Assembly: GCF_008704715.1 (NCBI RefSeq) | Contig: NZ_CP023689.1 | Location: 9,672,001 to 9,736,000 of the forward strand | Length of the DNA: 64,000 nucleotides | Source of the DNA: Streptomyces chartreusis | GTDB taxonomy: Bacteria; Actinomycetota; Actinomycetes; Streptomycetales; Streptomycetaceae | Reading direction: 5' to 3' | In this document: one piece after another, positions 33,658-42,717 of the stretch | How the letters are laid out: each line of letters opens with the position of its first letter | Position numbering within the stretch: position 1 is the stretch's first letter | Notes under the pieces: model-generated | Databases searched by the model: none | The model's input: only the letters and a program-made list of their open reading frames with translations | What the model was told of the DNA's origin: nothing | Translations under genes and position numbers: made by a program

Positions 33658-34257
33658 CTAGTCCTCGAGGAGGGCCGCTTCCTCATCGGTGAGCCGGTCG
33701 AAGCAGGCGTCCTCGGTGACCGTGGCGCTGGACTGGCTCCAGGTCGACAGGGTGTTGTGTCGCGCGTAGAGGGTCCAGCCCTGCTTCTTGTAGGTGGCCA
33801 TGAAGTAAGTGCCGCGATCCCTGACCGGCACTTCCTTGGCGGCCCCGGACTTCTTCCAGCCGCGCGCGGCCAGGTTCGAGAGGACGAGTTCGAGCTGCTT
33901 TCGCGACGGGTCGGGCTTGGACGCCGATGAGGCGGAGTCCGCTCTGTCATGCGTCCAGGAGACCGTGCAAGGGGACAGACGTGCGATGAGTGCGGCCAGC
34001 TTCCGCTTCTTCTCTGTTTCTCCCGGTCCGGGTGAGGGGTCTGGGCCCAGCTCCGTCAGCCCCTCGGGCGCGCCGGCGGCCGCTGCGGCCGCTTCCAGGT
34101 CTGCCTGTACGTCCCGCTGGCCGAACGGTGCGGGCGAGGCGGTGGCCGAGGAGGCCGCCGTAGGGGTGGAGGACACGGTGCCGCCGCAGCCGGCGCTGAG
34201 GGCCGCTCCCGCGACGGCGGTCACGAGCCAACTGGCCTTGGTCCGGGTGGTACGCAT
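33658..34257 (-). CDS. Putative lipoprotein, function unknown
   Basis: A 199-residue lipoprotein. GAGGGAAC precedes the ATG at 34257; the signal ends in the lipobox LSAGC (about residues 20-24). A Ser/Thr/Ala linker leads to a C-terminal domain with helices (EKKRKLAALIARLSPCTVSWTHD) and a beta-rich part (GTYFMATYKKQGWTLYARHN). Two cysteines outside the lipobox could pair. No family recognised. It is divergent from another lipoprotein gene. Confidence 0.65.
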   Translation of the reverse strand: MRTTRTKASWLVTAVAGAALSAGCGGTVSSTPTAASSATASPAPFGQRDVQADLEAAAAAAGAPEGLTELGPDPSPGPGETEKKRKLAALIARLSPCTVSWTHDRADSASSASKPDPSRKQLELVLSNLAARGWKKSGAAKEVPVRDRGTYFMATYKKQGWTLYARHNTLSTWSQSSATVTEDACFDRLTDEEAALLED

Positions 34258-34604
34258 GCGGTGTTCCCTCGGTGCGTGGTCACCGCGGGCGGCTGGGCCG
34301 GTGCCGGGGTGGATTCTCGATGTTGCGAACCCGGATCTTCGCACGGGGTGCCTCTGACCTGCGCAGGGAGGGCTCGGCTTGTTCGGGTGTGGTCGGCTGA
34401 GCCGACGCGGGTGCGGCCCGGGGCCGGGTGGCGGCGTCGGCGGTGAGGGGGTGGGACTCCCTGTTTCCGGGGTCTCTGAACTGTGGCCGCTGTCGCAGTG
34501 TCACAAGCGTGTTCGGAAACGGCTCCTGCTCGATGTGATCAGGCGGAAGCATCGCCGTCATGCGGCATGATCACCGGAACATTCCGACTCTCGGGGGATT
34601 TCTC
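34258..34604. other. Divergent intergenic region between two lipoprotein genes
   Basis: About 347 bases of very G-rich plus-strand sequence with no supported gene, no clear palindrome and no recognised promoter element. Confidence 0.4.
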
Positions 34605-35279
34605 ATGGCTTATACAGCTCGTCCACGCCGTACCACCATGGTCCTGGCCACTCTCTCGCTCGGTGTCATGGCACTGACGGCATGCAACGGTGACGGGGAG
34701 AAGGACTCGGCCGCTCCGAGTGCGTCATCGAGCCCGTCCGGTGCGGGTGCCGGCAAGGGATCCGCCGCGCCCTCGACGTCCGCCCCGAGCGATGGCGGCA
34801 AGGCCGACGGCGACTCCGCCGGCAGCGGTGGCAGCACCCCGCAGGCGTCGGCGCCCGCGGCCGACGACGGCCAGGACGGGGGCGTGGGCATGTGCGAGAC
34901 GACCGACCTGAGCTACAACGTCACTGTCGCCTCCAAGCCCGTCAACCATGCCTTGCTGAAGGCGACGAACAAGAGCAGTGACTCCTGTCTGCTGCCGGCC
35001 AACGAGTTGGTGATCACGATTCCGGGGCTCGACGGAGCCGCCGAGCACGCGGGCCCCGAGGGCAAGGACTGGATCCTGAAGTCCGGCGAGTCCGCCTACG
35101 CCGGGATCTTGTTCGCGCGCGCCGACACCGAGGGCGGCAAGACCGCGGACAAGGTGGAGATCGCGCTGACGCCCGCCGAGAGCCCTGCGACGGTTCCGAT
35201 CAACGATGGCCCCGTCACGGTCAATGACGGCCAGGTCACCAGCTTCTTCGGCACCGCCGAGGACGCACTCACTTACTGA
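34605..35279 (+). CDS. DUF4232 domain lipoprotein
   Basis: A 224-residue lipoprotein. GGGGGA lies seven bases before the ATG at 34605, and a 15-residue upstream extension has no support. The signal ends in LTAC (about residues 24-27), followed by a 60-residue Ser/Gly/Ala/Pro linker and a DUF4232 beta-sandwich from about residue 98 (MCETTDLSYNVTVASKPVNHALLKATNKSSDSC, cited as start of the domain). DUF4232 proteins are common exported proteins of Actinobacteria with no defined role. The short gap before the MOSC gene, which is convergent, is unremarkable. Confidence 0.75.
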   Translation: MAYTARPRRTTMVLATLSLGVMALTACNGDGEKDSAAPSASSSPSGAGAGKGSAAPSTSAPSDGGKADGDSAGSGGSTPQASAPAADDGQDGGVGMCETTDLSYNVTVASKPVNHALLKATNKSSDSCLLPANELVITIPGLDGAAEHAGPEGKDWILKSGESAYAGILFARADTEGGKTADKVEIALTPAESPATVPINDGPVTVNDGQVTSFFGTAEDALTY

Positions 35280-35318
35280 TCACGTCGCCGCCCCGGGCAG
35301 GACTGACCACCCGCAGCC

Positions 35319-35864
35319 TTAGACGCGCTCCAGCGGGTGGTGAGGGAGGGGCGGGAGCTCGACCTGGATGGGATCGGCGGGGCGGACGGTCCCTCCATGG
35401 CGCACCACAGCCATGACGCCACTCTTGAATGTGAACTCGCCTGACACGGGGTCCATTTCGAAGACCTCACCGAGCAGCCCTTTGCGGAAGTCGTTGATCT
35501 TCGCACACGGGTTACGCAGTCCCGTCACCTCAAGCACCGCCTGCTCTCCGAGATGGAGCAGAGCGCCCGTGGGGAGGCCCAATAGGTCCAGGTGGCGAGT
35601 GGTGATGTTCTCGCCGAGCTGGCCCGCGGCGACTTCGAAGCCTTTGAGCGCGAGCTCGTCGAAGAGCTCCTCGTGCATGAGGTGGACTTGGCGCAGATTG
35701 GGCAGGTCCGGCTCGTAGGTCATGCGGAACTGGTGGCGGATCGTCTCACCCGCGTGAACGTCGCCTTCCACTCCGAGGCCCGTGAGCAGGGTGACGGAAT
35801 CGCGATTGGGCTTGCTGAACGAGTACGTCTCGTTACGGCTCACCGCCGCGACCTGACCAGCCAT
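35319..35864 (-). CDS. MOSC domain-containing protein
   Basis: A 181-residue protein made of one MOSC domain, the molybdenum-cofactor sulfurase C-terminal fold found in YiiM- and mARC-like enzymes. Signatures are GVEGDVHAGETIRH near residues 31-44, GQLGENITTRHLDLLGLPTGALLHLG and the conserved Cys in TGLRNPCAKINDF, which is thought to carry sulfur or bind the cofactor. It lacks the N-terminal beta-barrel domain of eukaryotic mARC proteins. A role in detoxifying N-hydroxylated compounds is known for YiiM; it is only inferred here. A GTG three bases upstream of the ATG is an alternative start. Confidence 0.85.
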   Translation of the reverse strand: MAGQVAAVSRNETYSFSKPNRDSVTLLTGLGVEGDVHAGETIRHQFRMTYEPDLPNLRQVHLMHEELFDELALKGFEVAAGQLGENITTRHLDLLGLPTGALLHLGEQAVLEVTGLRNPCAKINDFRKGLLGEVFEMDPVSGEFTFKSGVMAVVRHGGTVRPADPIQVELPPLPHHPLERV

Positions 35865-35955
35865 CACGCCCGCCCTCTCACCCGTTGTCGTTCTCCGGCC
35901 GGTCGATCTTAGAGGCGGTGTACGGCGTGCCTCGCTGGGAGCAGGAGATCCAGGG

Positions 35956-36540
35956 CTACTCAGGTAGGGGAAGCAGGTTGGCGCTCCAGCGCTCCTCGCC
36001 GTCTCCCGCCGGCGTCACACGCAGCCCGAACGCGTTCTCGGCAAGAGGTAGGACGCTGTCGAGGGGGACGGGCCGGCCGGGGGCGAGTCCCAGCGGTCGC
36101 ATCGCTTCTTCGAGCTGCGCCGGCACCAGACCGGTCGGGGCCAACGGCCCGAGTGTATGGAAGTCGACGTGGATGCCACCGTCCACCGCGTACTTGAACC
36201 AGTACATCGGCTTCTCGTTGTAGTGCAGCACGACAGTCTCGGTTCCTTGTGAGACCGCGGAGAGGATTCGTTCGTCGAGGCCGTGCATACCGCCCTGTTC
36301 CCAAGCCCATGTCCACGCGCCGTCGACGCCGGTCGTGACCACGGGTTCGTCGGCGTCGAGGAGGGTGTCGCCGTACTCGTCGTGCAGGCTCGTTTCATCG
36401 CGCAGGGCAACGCTGTCCGGGTCGGCGCCCATCCGAGCCAGCAGCTCCCGCGGAGGTATCTGCCTGGCGAAGGTCAGCGTGTAGATGGGGATGTCCGCCC
36501 GGAGGAAGTCCAGTCCGGGGCTTCGGTCAGCGCTCATCAT
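35956..36540 (-). CDS. DUF6461-like protein
   Basis: A 194-residue cytosolic protein similar in pattern to the DUF6461 family of Streptomyces: PGLDFLRADIPIYTLTFARQIPPRELLARMG near the N-terminus and GAWTWAWEQGG and TVVLHYNEKPMYWFKYAVDGGIHVDF in the middle. Its role is unknown; such genes often occur in multiple copies per genome. Two adjacent ATGs (36540 and 36537) are possible starts. It is divergent from the EamA permease gene. Confidence 0.6.
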   Translation of the reverse strand: MMSADRSPGLDFLRADIPIYTLTFARQIPPRELLARMGADPDSVALRDETSLHDEYGDTLLDADEPVVTTGVDGAWTWAWEQGGMHGLDERILSAVSQGTETVVLHYNEKPMYWFKYAVDGGIHVDFHTLGPLAPTGLVPAQLEEAMRPLGLAPGRPVPLDSVLPLAENAFGLRVTPAGDGEERWSANLLPLPE

Positions 36541-36664
36541 GCCGAGGATCGTGTCATGCCCGGTCCCAGCGGCTCTCGCGGGATCCATCGTCCAGGGTTC
36601 CTAAAGGGTATGTCCATGATCGGCACGTGGACACGAACAAAGCGGAACGCCTCTACTGGTGGCC

Positions 36665-37582
36665 ATGAGTCCGCAGACGTCTCCCCACACCTCGCGCCTG
36701 GGCGGTCGCGAGACCGGGTTCCTCATGGCGGTGGCCGGCATGTCCACCGTCCAGCTCGGCTCCGCCCTGACCGTTCCCCTGTTCGATCAGCTCACCGATG
36801 TGGGGGCTGCTGGGCTTCGCCTGGGCTGGGCCGGGCTGCTCCTGTTCATCCTCGTACGGCCCCGCCGCCGTGACTTCGCCCGCCGTGATCTGCTGGCCTG
36901 CACCGTCCTGGGCATCGTGACCGCCGGCTTGATGCTGTTCTTCATGCTCGCCATCGCCCGACTCCCGCTCGGCACCGCGAGTGCCCTGGAGTTCCTCGGC
37001 CCGCTGGCCGTGTCCCTGTACGGGCCCGGCGCAAGCCGCAAAATATGGACTGCCGCAGCTGCCATAGGTGTCGTTCTGCTGACTCAGCCCTGGCACGGGA
37101 ACCTTGACCTGGCCGGAGTCGGATACGCCCTCGCCGCCGCTGCCTGCTGGGCCGCCTACATCCTGCTGACCCAGCGCGTCGGGGACCAACTCGCCGGCCT
37201 CAAAGGCCTGGCCGTCTCGATGCCGGTCGCCGGCATAGTCGGCATGCTCATCGCCGCGCCCACTCTGTCGACCCACCTCACCTGGCCGGCGCTGTGGACC
37301 ATGCTGGGGCTGGCTGTCGTGAGCCCTCTGGTGCCCTTCGCTCTCGAATTCCTCGCCCTGCGCCGCCTGACGAGCTCGGCCTTCGGCACCCTGATGAGCC
37401 TGGAACCCGCCATCGCCCTGCTGATGGGGTTGCTCGTACTCGGACAGGTCCCAGGTCTGACGTCCGCACTCGGCATCGCCTTCGTCGTCGCCGCAGGCGT
37501 GGGCGCGACCCGCGCCGGTGCCCGTCCGGCTGCGGAGCACGCCCCACCCGCGCCGCACCCCGCTGCCGCCGAAGCATCTTGA
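36665..37582 (+). CDS. EamA/RhtA-like permease (DMT superfamily)
   Basis: A 305-residue transporter with about ten hydrophobic helices in two EamA halves: LGWAGLLLFILVRP, LEFLGPLAVSLYG and ACWAAYILLTQRVG in the first, and VVSPLVPFALEFLALRRLTSSAFGTLMSLEPAIALLMG in the second. The pattern is closest to RhtA, the threonine/homoserine exporter, so amino-acid or metabolite export is likely. The C-terminus is Ala/Pro-rich and cytoplasmic. A GTG six bases upstream of the ATG is an alternative start. The LysR gene 165 bases downstream on the same strand may regulate it. Confidence 0.8.
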   Translation: MSPQTSPHTSRLGGRETGFLMAVAGMSTVQLGSALTVPLFDQLTDVGAAGLRLGWAGLLLFILVRPRRRDFARRDLLACTVLGIVTAGLMLFFMLAIARLPLGTASALEFLGPLAVSLYGPGASRKIWTAAAAIGVVLLTQPWHGNLDLAGVGYALAAAACWAAYILLTQRVGDQLAGLKGLAVSMPVAGIVGMLIAAPTLSTHLTWPALWTMLGLAVVSPLVPFALEFLALRRLTSSAFGTLMSLEPAIALLMGLLVLGQVPGLTSALGIAFVVAAGVGATRAGARPAAEHAPPAPHPAAAEAS

Positions 37583-37628
37583 GCCCCGTCGGTCGTACCG
37601 CCATGTCGAGGGAAAGGGCCGGCCGCAC

Positions 37629-37668
37629 CGAGGTCGAAGGGGACTGCGCGAGGTCGAAGGGGATTGCG
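37629..37668. repeat. 20-bp tandem duplication between EamA and LysR genes
   Basis: CGAGGTCGAAGGGGACTGCG (37629-37648) is followed directly by CGAGGTCGAAGGGGATTGCG (37649-37668), one mismatch. It sits about 80 bases before the LysR start and may be a slippage product or a regulator site. Confidence 0.6.
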
Positions 37669-37747
37669 CCCCAGCTGGCTCCCGACATCGTTCGAGCCCG
37701 CGCGCCAATCATGCGCGTTTCGTTCGACAGTCCTGGACAATAGGCGG

Positions 37748-38674
37748 ATGGAGACACGGCGTCTGCGGCTACTGGTCGAACTGTCCCGGCTCGGATCAAT
37801 GCGCGCCGTGGCCGAAGCCGTGGGCACGACCACGTCGACCGTCTCGCAGCAACTCACGGTTCTCGCACGGGAAATGGGTACCGCCCTGATCGAACCCGAC
37901 GGGCGGCGGGTGAGGCTCACCCCCGCCGGGCGTCGGCTGGCGGAACATGCCACGGCGATCCTCGCCGCAGTCGAGTCCGCCCGCCTCGACCTCGCCCCCG
38001 ACAGCGAACCCAGCGGAACCCTGCGGGTGGCCGGATTCGCCACCGCCATCCGCGCCCACCTGCTGCCCCTCATCACCGACCTGGCCGAGAGCAATCTTGG
38101 GCTGCACATCCTCATCCGTGAGCACGAACCCGCCGAGGCCCTGGAGTTGCTGGCCGCGGACGGGGCTGACCTCGCGCTCACCTACGACTACAACCTGGCC
38201 CCCTCCGACCCGGACCCCGCGCTGCACAGCACCGCCCTGTGGACCGCATCCTGGGGCCTGGGCGTCCCGGCCCACGCCGATGTGGCCGACGCGGCGGACA
38301 CCCTCGACGTCTTCGCCCGGTTCCGCACGCAGGACTGGATCGTCAACTCCCGTAACACCGCCGACGAGACCGTCATCCGCACCCTGGCATCCAGGGCGGG
38401 ATTCACACCCCGGATCACCCACCAGGCCGACAGCCTCGACCTGGTCCAGGGCATGATCACCGTCGGGCTGGGTGTGGGACTGCTGCCGATCGGCATCCCC
38501 ACCTTTCCCGACGTCCGCCTGGTGCCGCTCACCGGCCCGCGGGTGACGCTGCGCGCCCATGCCGTCGCACGCCACGGCCGCTTGGCCTGGCCCCCGCTCG
38601 CACTGGTCACCGACCTCTTGGTCCAGCGGACGGCGGCCCCAGCCGACGCCGCCGCTCCAACTGCCGGCCACTAG
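37748..38674 (+). CDS. LysR-family transcriptional regulator
   Basis: A 308-residue regulator. The ATG at 37748 places the HTH at residues 3-60 (LRLLVELSRLGSMRAVAEAVGTTTSTVSQQLTVLAREMG, cited in part); an 84-base upstream extension is open but without family likeness. The effector domain starts near residue 93 (GTLRVAGFATAIRAHLLPLI) and runs to the end. The HTH subtype (TTTSTVSQQLTVLAREMGTALIEPDGRRVRLTPAG) is the one often seen with RhtA- or transporter-linked LysR proteins of Actinobacteria. It lies downstream of, and in line with, the EamA permease gene. Confidence 0.85.
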   Translation: METRRLRLLVELSRLGSMRAVAEAVGTTTSTVSQQLTVLAREMGTALIEPDGRRVRLTPAGRRLAEHATAILAAVESARLDLAPDSEPSGTLRVAGFATAIRAHLLPLITDLAESNLGLHILIREHEPAEALELLAADGADLALTYDYNLAPSDPDPALHSTALWTASWGLGVPAHADVADAADTLDVFARFRTQDWIVNSRNTADETVIRTLASRAGFTPRITHQADSLDLVQGMITVGLGVGLLPIGIPTFPDVRLVPLTGPRVTLRAHAVARHGRLAWPPLALVTDLLVQRTAAPADAAAPTAGH

Positions 38675-38766
38675 CCTGCGCCTCTCGGTGGCCCCCTTCT
38701 AACCTCTCCACCGGGGTGGCTTCAGGTTCCGGTGGCCACGCCGACAGGTAAGCGCGGGACTCGGGA

Positions 38767-39636
38767 TCAGCCACGGCGTGCGGCCCACACGATGCGTTCC
38801 GTCCGCATCGCAAGGTCGTCGCGGCGCAGGATGCTGCGGGGGCTTCCCGTGTCGAGGAGTTCGTCCAGCGCGGTGAGGTCCTCGGGGGAGAGCTCGATGG
38901 CGGCGGCGCTACGGATGCGTTGCAGGCCGCTGAGGGCGTAGCGGCCGATCGCTTCGTTGCGGGAGCCCTCGATGTTCACGGCGATGGTGCGCCTGCCCTC
39001 GACCGTGAAGCCGGCGGCGGTCAGCATCGGGCCCCAGTCCGCGCCCCGGTGGGGCATGTGCTCGGCCTGGAAGCGATCGGTCGCCGCATGACAGCGCTCT
39101 TCCAGGCCGGGCCGGTCCTCCGGGGCGCCCTCGGGCAGGAAGCGCGGGAAGCCGGCCAGCTCCACGACGGCGAACAGACCGCCGGGCGCGAGCGCGTCAT
39201 GGACGTTGCGCAGCGCGCGATCGGGATCACCGATGTGGTGCATCGAGGCCGACGCCCACACCAGGTCCGGTGAGCCGAGGTCGGGCCACGCGGAGTCGTC
39301 GAGGTCGGCCTGCACGGTTCGTACTCGCTCCTCCAGACCACGGGCGCACGCCCTTGCGTGCAGGTGCTGGAGGTATCCGGTCGATGCGTCGACAGCGGTG
39401 ACCTGCGCATCGGGGAAGCGGTCGAGGAGGGCGAAGGTGCCTGCGCCCGTGCCGCAGCCCAGATCCACTATCCGACGCGGTGCAGTCGTGAGCGGCAGCC
39501 ATGCGGTGATGGAGGCCGTGTGCTCGGCGAGGACCTCGGCGTCCAGGTCGAGGATCTCCGCCTGACCGTCGGTGTCCTGCTGCTGAGGGTGGCCGTGCTG
39601 AGCGTCGTGGAGGGCGTGCGGGTGCGCTTGATTCAT
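38767..39636 (-). CDS. Class I SAM-dependent methyltransferase
   Basis: A 289-residue enzyme. The SAM-binding core is visible: motif I IVDLGCGTGAGTFALLDRFP near residues 55-74, AVDASTGYL with the acidic ribose-binding residue, VQADLDD, and DLVWASASMHHIGDPDRALRNVHDALAPGGLFAVVEL for motifs IV-VI. The C-terminal part has the helix-rich cap of small-molecule methyltransferases. The substrate is not predictable. The N-terminus is His/Gln-rich. It precedes the XRE gene on the same strand in reverse order (the XRE gene is upstream by 111 bases). Confidence 0.85.
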   Translation of the reverse strand: MNQAHPHALHDAQHGHPQQQDTDGQAEILDLDAEVLAEHTASITAWLPLTTAPRRIVDLGCGTGAGTFALLDRFPDAQVTAVDASTGYLQHLHARACARGLEERVRTVQADLDDSAWPDLGSPDLVWASASMHHIGDPDRALRNVHDALAPGGLFAVVELAGFPRFLPEGAPEDRPGLEERCHAATDRFQAEHMPHRGADWGPMLTAAGFTVEGRRTIAVNIEGSRNEAIGRYALSGLQRIRSAAAIELSPEDLTALDELLDTGSPRSILRRDDLAMRTERIVWAARRG

Positions 39637-39747
39637 GCCTTCACGTTAGGGCTGGCATGCGCCTGCGGCACGACTGCTCCCGGTTTACGCAAAACGATGC
39701 CCGGATGTGTTGCCCGACGCGCCAGATGCCGCCGGCGCGCCCCGTAT

Positions 39748-40341
39748 TCACTCACCGGTGCCCTGACCGCCGCTGTCGCCGGCCTCCCGCTGATGGCCGC
39801 GGCGTGCGTCGCGGTCGAAGATGCCCAGGATCTCGCACGGGCCCCCTTCGGCGCCGATCGCGTGCGGCATCATCGTGGGGAACTCGGCAGCCTGGTTGGT
39901 CTCGACGCGGAAGCTGCGGTGGCCGAGCATGAGGACCGCGGTGCCGGACAGGACCACGAGCCATTCGCGCCCCGGGTGGGCACGCATGCGCGCCGGGTTG
40001 TCGGGTGGCGGTTCGGTCATCCGCTGGCGCACCACACTCATCCCGGGGTCACCCTTCACGGGCCAGCGCATCAAGCTGTGGGTGCTGTCGATCATCGGAC
40101 TGGTGACGACGTCGTCGGTCGCCGTCTCCACGAGCTGATCCAGCGTGGTGTCCAGGGCGCGGGCGAGAGTGACCAGCTGATCCAGTGCGAGGCGACGCTG
40201 GCCGTTCTCGATGCGGCTCAGCGAGGACTGGCTGAGATGGGCGCGGGTCGCCAGTTCCTCAAGGGACCAGCCCTGCGCCACCCGCAGCGCCCGGATGCGT
40301 TTGCGTACGAGGCTGTCCAGCTCACCGTCTTCTTGCGCCAT
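39748..40341 (-). CDS. XRE-family regulator with C-terminal cupin domain
   Basis: A 197-residue regulator. The HTH spans about residues 10-65 (RKRIRALRVAQGWSLEELATRAHLSQSSLSRIENGQRR), and the cupin sensor spans about 105-180 (HPGREWLVVLSGTAVLMLG and NQAAEFPTMMPHAIGAEGGPCEILGIF). The cupin has the two His usually used for metal or ligand binding. It is divergent from the DHA2 exporter at 40533 and most likely represses it; the 191-base interval holds both promoters. A -10-like TACAAT seven bases ahead of its ATG suggests a leaderless transcript. Confidence 0.85.
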   Translation of the reverse strand: MAQEDGELDSLVRKRIRALRVAQGWSLEELATRAHLSQSSLSRIENGQRRLALDQLVTLARALDTTLDQLVETATDDVVTSPMIDSTHSLMRWPVKGDPGMSVVRQRMTEPPPDNPARMRAHPGREWLVVLSGTAVLMLGHRSFRVETNQAAEFPTMMPHAIGAEGGPCEILGIFDRDARRGHQREAGDSGGQGTGE

Positions 40342-40532
40342 GGGCAAGATTGTATGCCTCCACTGCAAACCGCGCTTAGCGTCGTGGAGACACCTGATTC
40401 AGCGCCCATGTGGACGCCTCGGTCGGCGACGACATCAACGCCCAGCCGGCCATCCCACCACCCCACCACCCCTTCCCCCGGCGACCGGCCCTGCTCCGGC
40501 GCTGACCCGTCATGCCCTTCTGAGAGGAATCC

Positions 40533-42125
40533 ATGAGTACGAACCAGCCCGTACAGGCCGCCGAAGCCGCAAGCGGCGGTGTGCCCGATGCGCGTCAGCT
40601 GCGCTCGATCCTGATCGCCGTCTCCATCGCGCTGATGGCCGTCATCGCCTCGGTGTCCGGGCTGAACGTCGCGCAGACCCACATGGCCGTGGAGTTCGGC
40701 GCCTCGCAGAACACCGTCCTGTGGATCATCAACATCTACACCCTCGCCCTGGCCGCCCTACTGCTGCCGCTCGGCGCCGTCGGCGACCGTCTGGGCCGCA
40801 AGCCCATGCTCATCGCCGGGCTGGGTGTCTTCGGCGCCGCGAGCGTCGTCGCGGGCCTTGCCCCGTCGGCCGAGGTCATGCTCGCCGCGCGCGTGGCCGC
40901 CGGTATCGGCGCCGCGATGATCATGCCCATCACCCTCGCCGTCATCACCTCCACCTTCCCCGAGGAACAGCGCGGCAAGGCGATCGGCGTGTGGACCGGC
41001 GTCGCCGGAGGCGGCGGGATCCTGGGCATGTTCCTCTCAGCGCTCCTCGTCGACGTCGCCGACTGGCGGTGGCTGTTCGTCCTGCCGGTGGCCCTGGTCC
41101 TCGTGGCCCTGGCCATGACGCTGAAGTCGGTCCCCAACTCCCGTGAGCCCTCGGCCCATCCCTTCGACACCGCCGGCGCGCTGGTCTCCACCGTCGCCGT
41201 GATCGGCCTCATCTTCGTCCTTCAGGAGGGCCCCGAGCGCGGCTGGACCGCCCCCGCGACACTGATCAGCCTCGCGATCGGTCTCGTGGCCGCCATCGGG
41301 TTCGTGGCCTGGGAATTGCACCGCCGCGACGCCGCGCTGCTGGACGTGCGCCTGTTCCGGGAGCGCGGCCTGGCCGGCGGCTCGATCACGCTCCTGGTGG
41401 TCTTCGGCGTCCAGGCTGGCATCGCCGTCGTCCTCTTCCCGTTCTTCCAGGCCGTGCTCGGCTGGTCGGGACTGCTGTCCACGGTCGCGCTGATGCCCAT
41501 GGCCGTCATGATGATGACGGCCTCCGGCCTGGCTCCCAAGCTCGCCGCACGTGTCGGCTCCCGCTCGACCATGGCCGTGGGCATCGTGCTGGCGGGCGTC
41601 GGCCTGGCGCTCATGGCCCTGTTCGTGTCCGTCGACGGCGGCTATCTGACCATCCTGCCCGGCATGCTGGCCATGGGTCTCGGCATGGGCCTGTCGATGA
41701 CCCCGTCCACGGAGGCCATCACCGCCTCCCTGCCGCGCGAGAAGCAGGGCGTCGCCTCCGCCCTCAACGACGTCACCCGCGAGTTCGGCACCGCCCTCGG
41801 CGTCGCCCTGCTCGGCGCACTGCTGGCGAACGGCTACCGCAGCGCCATCGACGGCCGGCTGAACGGCATCCCCCAGGAGACTGCGGACACCGCCCGGGAG
41901 GGCGTCGCCAACGCCGTCGAAGCGGCGGGCGGCGCCGGCCCGCACACGCAGGACCTGCTCCACGCCGCCCAGCAGTCCTTCGTCGACGGCTGGCAGCAGG
42001 CCATGTGGGCAGGCGTCGCCGTGATGGGCGCCCTGTTCGTCTACGTCGCCTTCCGCGCCCCCAGGAACACCGCTCCCGGGGTCGCGGGTGAGCCGGAAGT
42101 CACCGAGGCCGTGGCCGCCCGATGA
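40533..42125 (+). CDS. DHA2-family MFS drug exporter (EmrB/QacA type)
   Basis: A 530-residue, fourteen-helix drug:H+ antiporter. Motif A is LPLGAVGDRLGRKPMLIAG (residues about 74-92), the family motif WIINIYTLALAALLL precedes it, and motif C lies in the helix AVITSTFPEEQRGKAIGVWTGVAGGGGILGM, which is cited in part. The region SMTPSTEAITASLPREKQGVASALNDVTREFGTALGVALLGAL is typical for the second half. GAGAGGAAT precedes the ATG. The divergent cupin-XRE regulator is the probable repressor. The substrate, likely an antibiotic or toxic metabolite, is unknown. Confidence 0.88.
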   Translation: MSTNQPVQAAEAASGGVPDARQLRSILIAVSIALMAVIASVSGLNVAQTHMAVEFGASQNTVLWIINIYTLALAALLLPLGAVGDRLGRKPMLIAGLGVFGAASVVAGLAPSAEVMLAARVAAGIGAAMIMPITLAVITSTFPEEQRGKAIGVWTGVAGGGGILGMFLSALLVDVADWRWLFVLPVALVLVALAMTLKSVPNSREPSAHPFDTAGALVSTVAVIGLIFVLQEGPERGWTAPATLISLAIGLVAAIGFVAWELHRRDAALLDVRLFRERGLAGGSITLLVVFGVQAGIAVVLFPFFQAVLGWSGLLSTVALMPMAVMMMTASGLAPKLAARVGSRSTMAVGIVLAGVGLALMALFVSVDGGYLTILPGMLAMGLGMGLSMTPSTEAITASLPREKQGVASALNDVTREFGTALGVALLGALLANGYRSAIDGRLNGIPQETADTAREGVANAVEAAGGAGPHTQDLLHAAQQSFVDGWQQAMWAGVAVMGALFVYVAFRAPRNTAPGVAGEPEVTEAVAAR

Positions 42126-42169
42126 CCCCATAGGAGTTGGGCACACGGCGACAAGCCCGCTCATGCGGA

Positions 42170-42199
42170 TGTCCGGCACTGCGATCGCGGTGCCGGACA
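42170..42199 (+). terminator. Hairpin terminator of the DHA2 exporter gene
   Basis: TGTCCGGCAC pairs perfectly with GTGCCGGACA over 10 bp around a ten-base loop, 45 bases after the exporter stop. Confidence 0.7.
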
Positions 42200-42640
42200 C
42201 GCGACCGGTAGCCGCAAGATCTCCGGCCTGAACGCCGTGCTGCGCTGTAGCTGTTCGAGGGTTCCTTTCGTGGTTGCATTCGCAAGACAGCGAGCGCGGC
42301 GAATGGCGGCGCACCAAGACCCGCCCGCAGAGTCCGCGAGCCCGATCGGCCGCCGACGGAGGCCCTCCTCCCGGGTGGGCGGCAACGCGTCTGGGCGGCC
42401 CCTCAACACGTAATCACGGCGGCATCGCGGTCCCGCCATATCCGGAACGACCAGCCACAGAAGCCGCCCCGACCACCGCATCGGTGCCACTACTTCGTCG
42501 GCTTCACCGAGCCCGCCCGAACGCGCACGCCCCCGAAACGAACCATTCGCTTGAGCCACGCCCTGCGAACCCCCACTCATCGCCCCGCGAACCAAACCCG
42601 CCCCAGGGGTTGACAGAAATCCCTGGGCGACACAGCCTTT

Positions 42641-42652
42641 GGCAACGTTGTC
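42641..42652. promoter_or_regulatory. LacI-type operator GGCAACGTTGTC upstream of GH2
   Basis: A palindrome with one mismatch to GACAACGTTGTC, 65 bases before the GH2 start codon. It shares its CAACGTTG core with the sites before the GH127 gene; the GH43 site has CAACGTTA. Confidence 0.65.
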
Positions 42653-42717
42653 ATCCGGTTCGGCGCGGGGCGTGCGGAGCCGGTTCGGCTTGCGCTTTTT
42701 GATGGGACGTCACACAC

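Larger units (their letters stand above)
42126..42717. other. 592-base region upstream of the GH2 gene
   Basis: It holds a hairpin terminator near its left end (42170-42199) and a LacI-type operator near its right end (42641-42652). A 144-codon minus-strand frame (42161-42595) is open, but its product has no family likeness and no ribosome binding site, so no gene is called. Confidence 0.55.

Noticed and set aside
42161..42595. A 144-codon minus-strand open frame in the gap before GH2
   Set aside because: No ribosome binding site and no domain; the region also holds a terminator at its edge.
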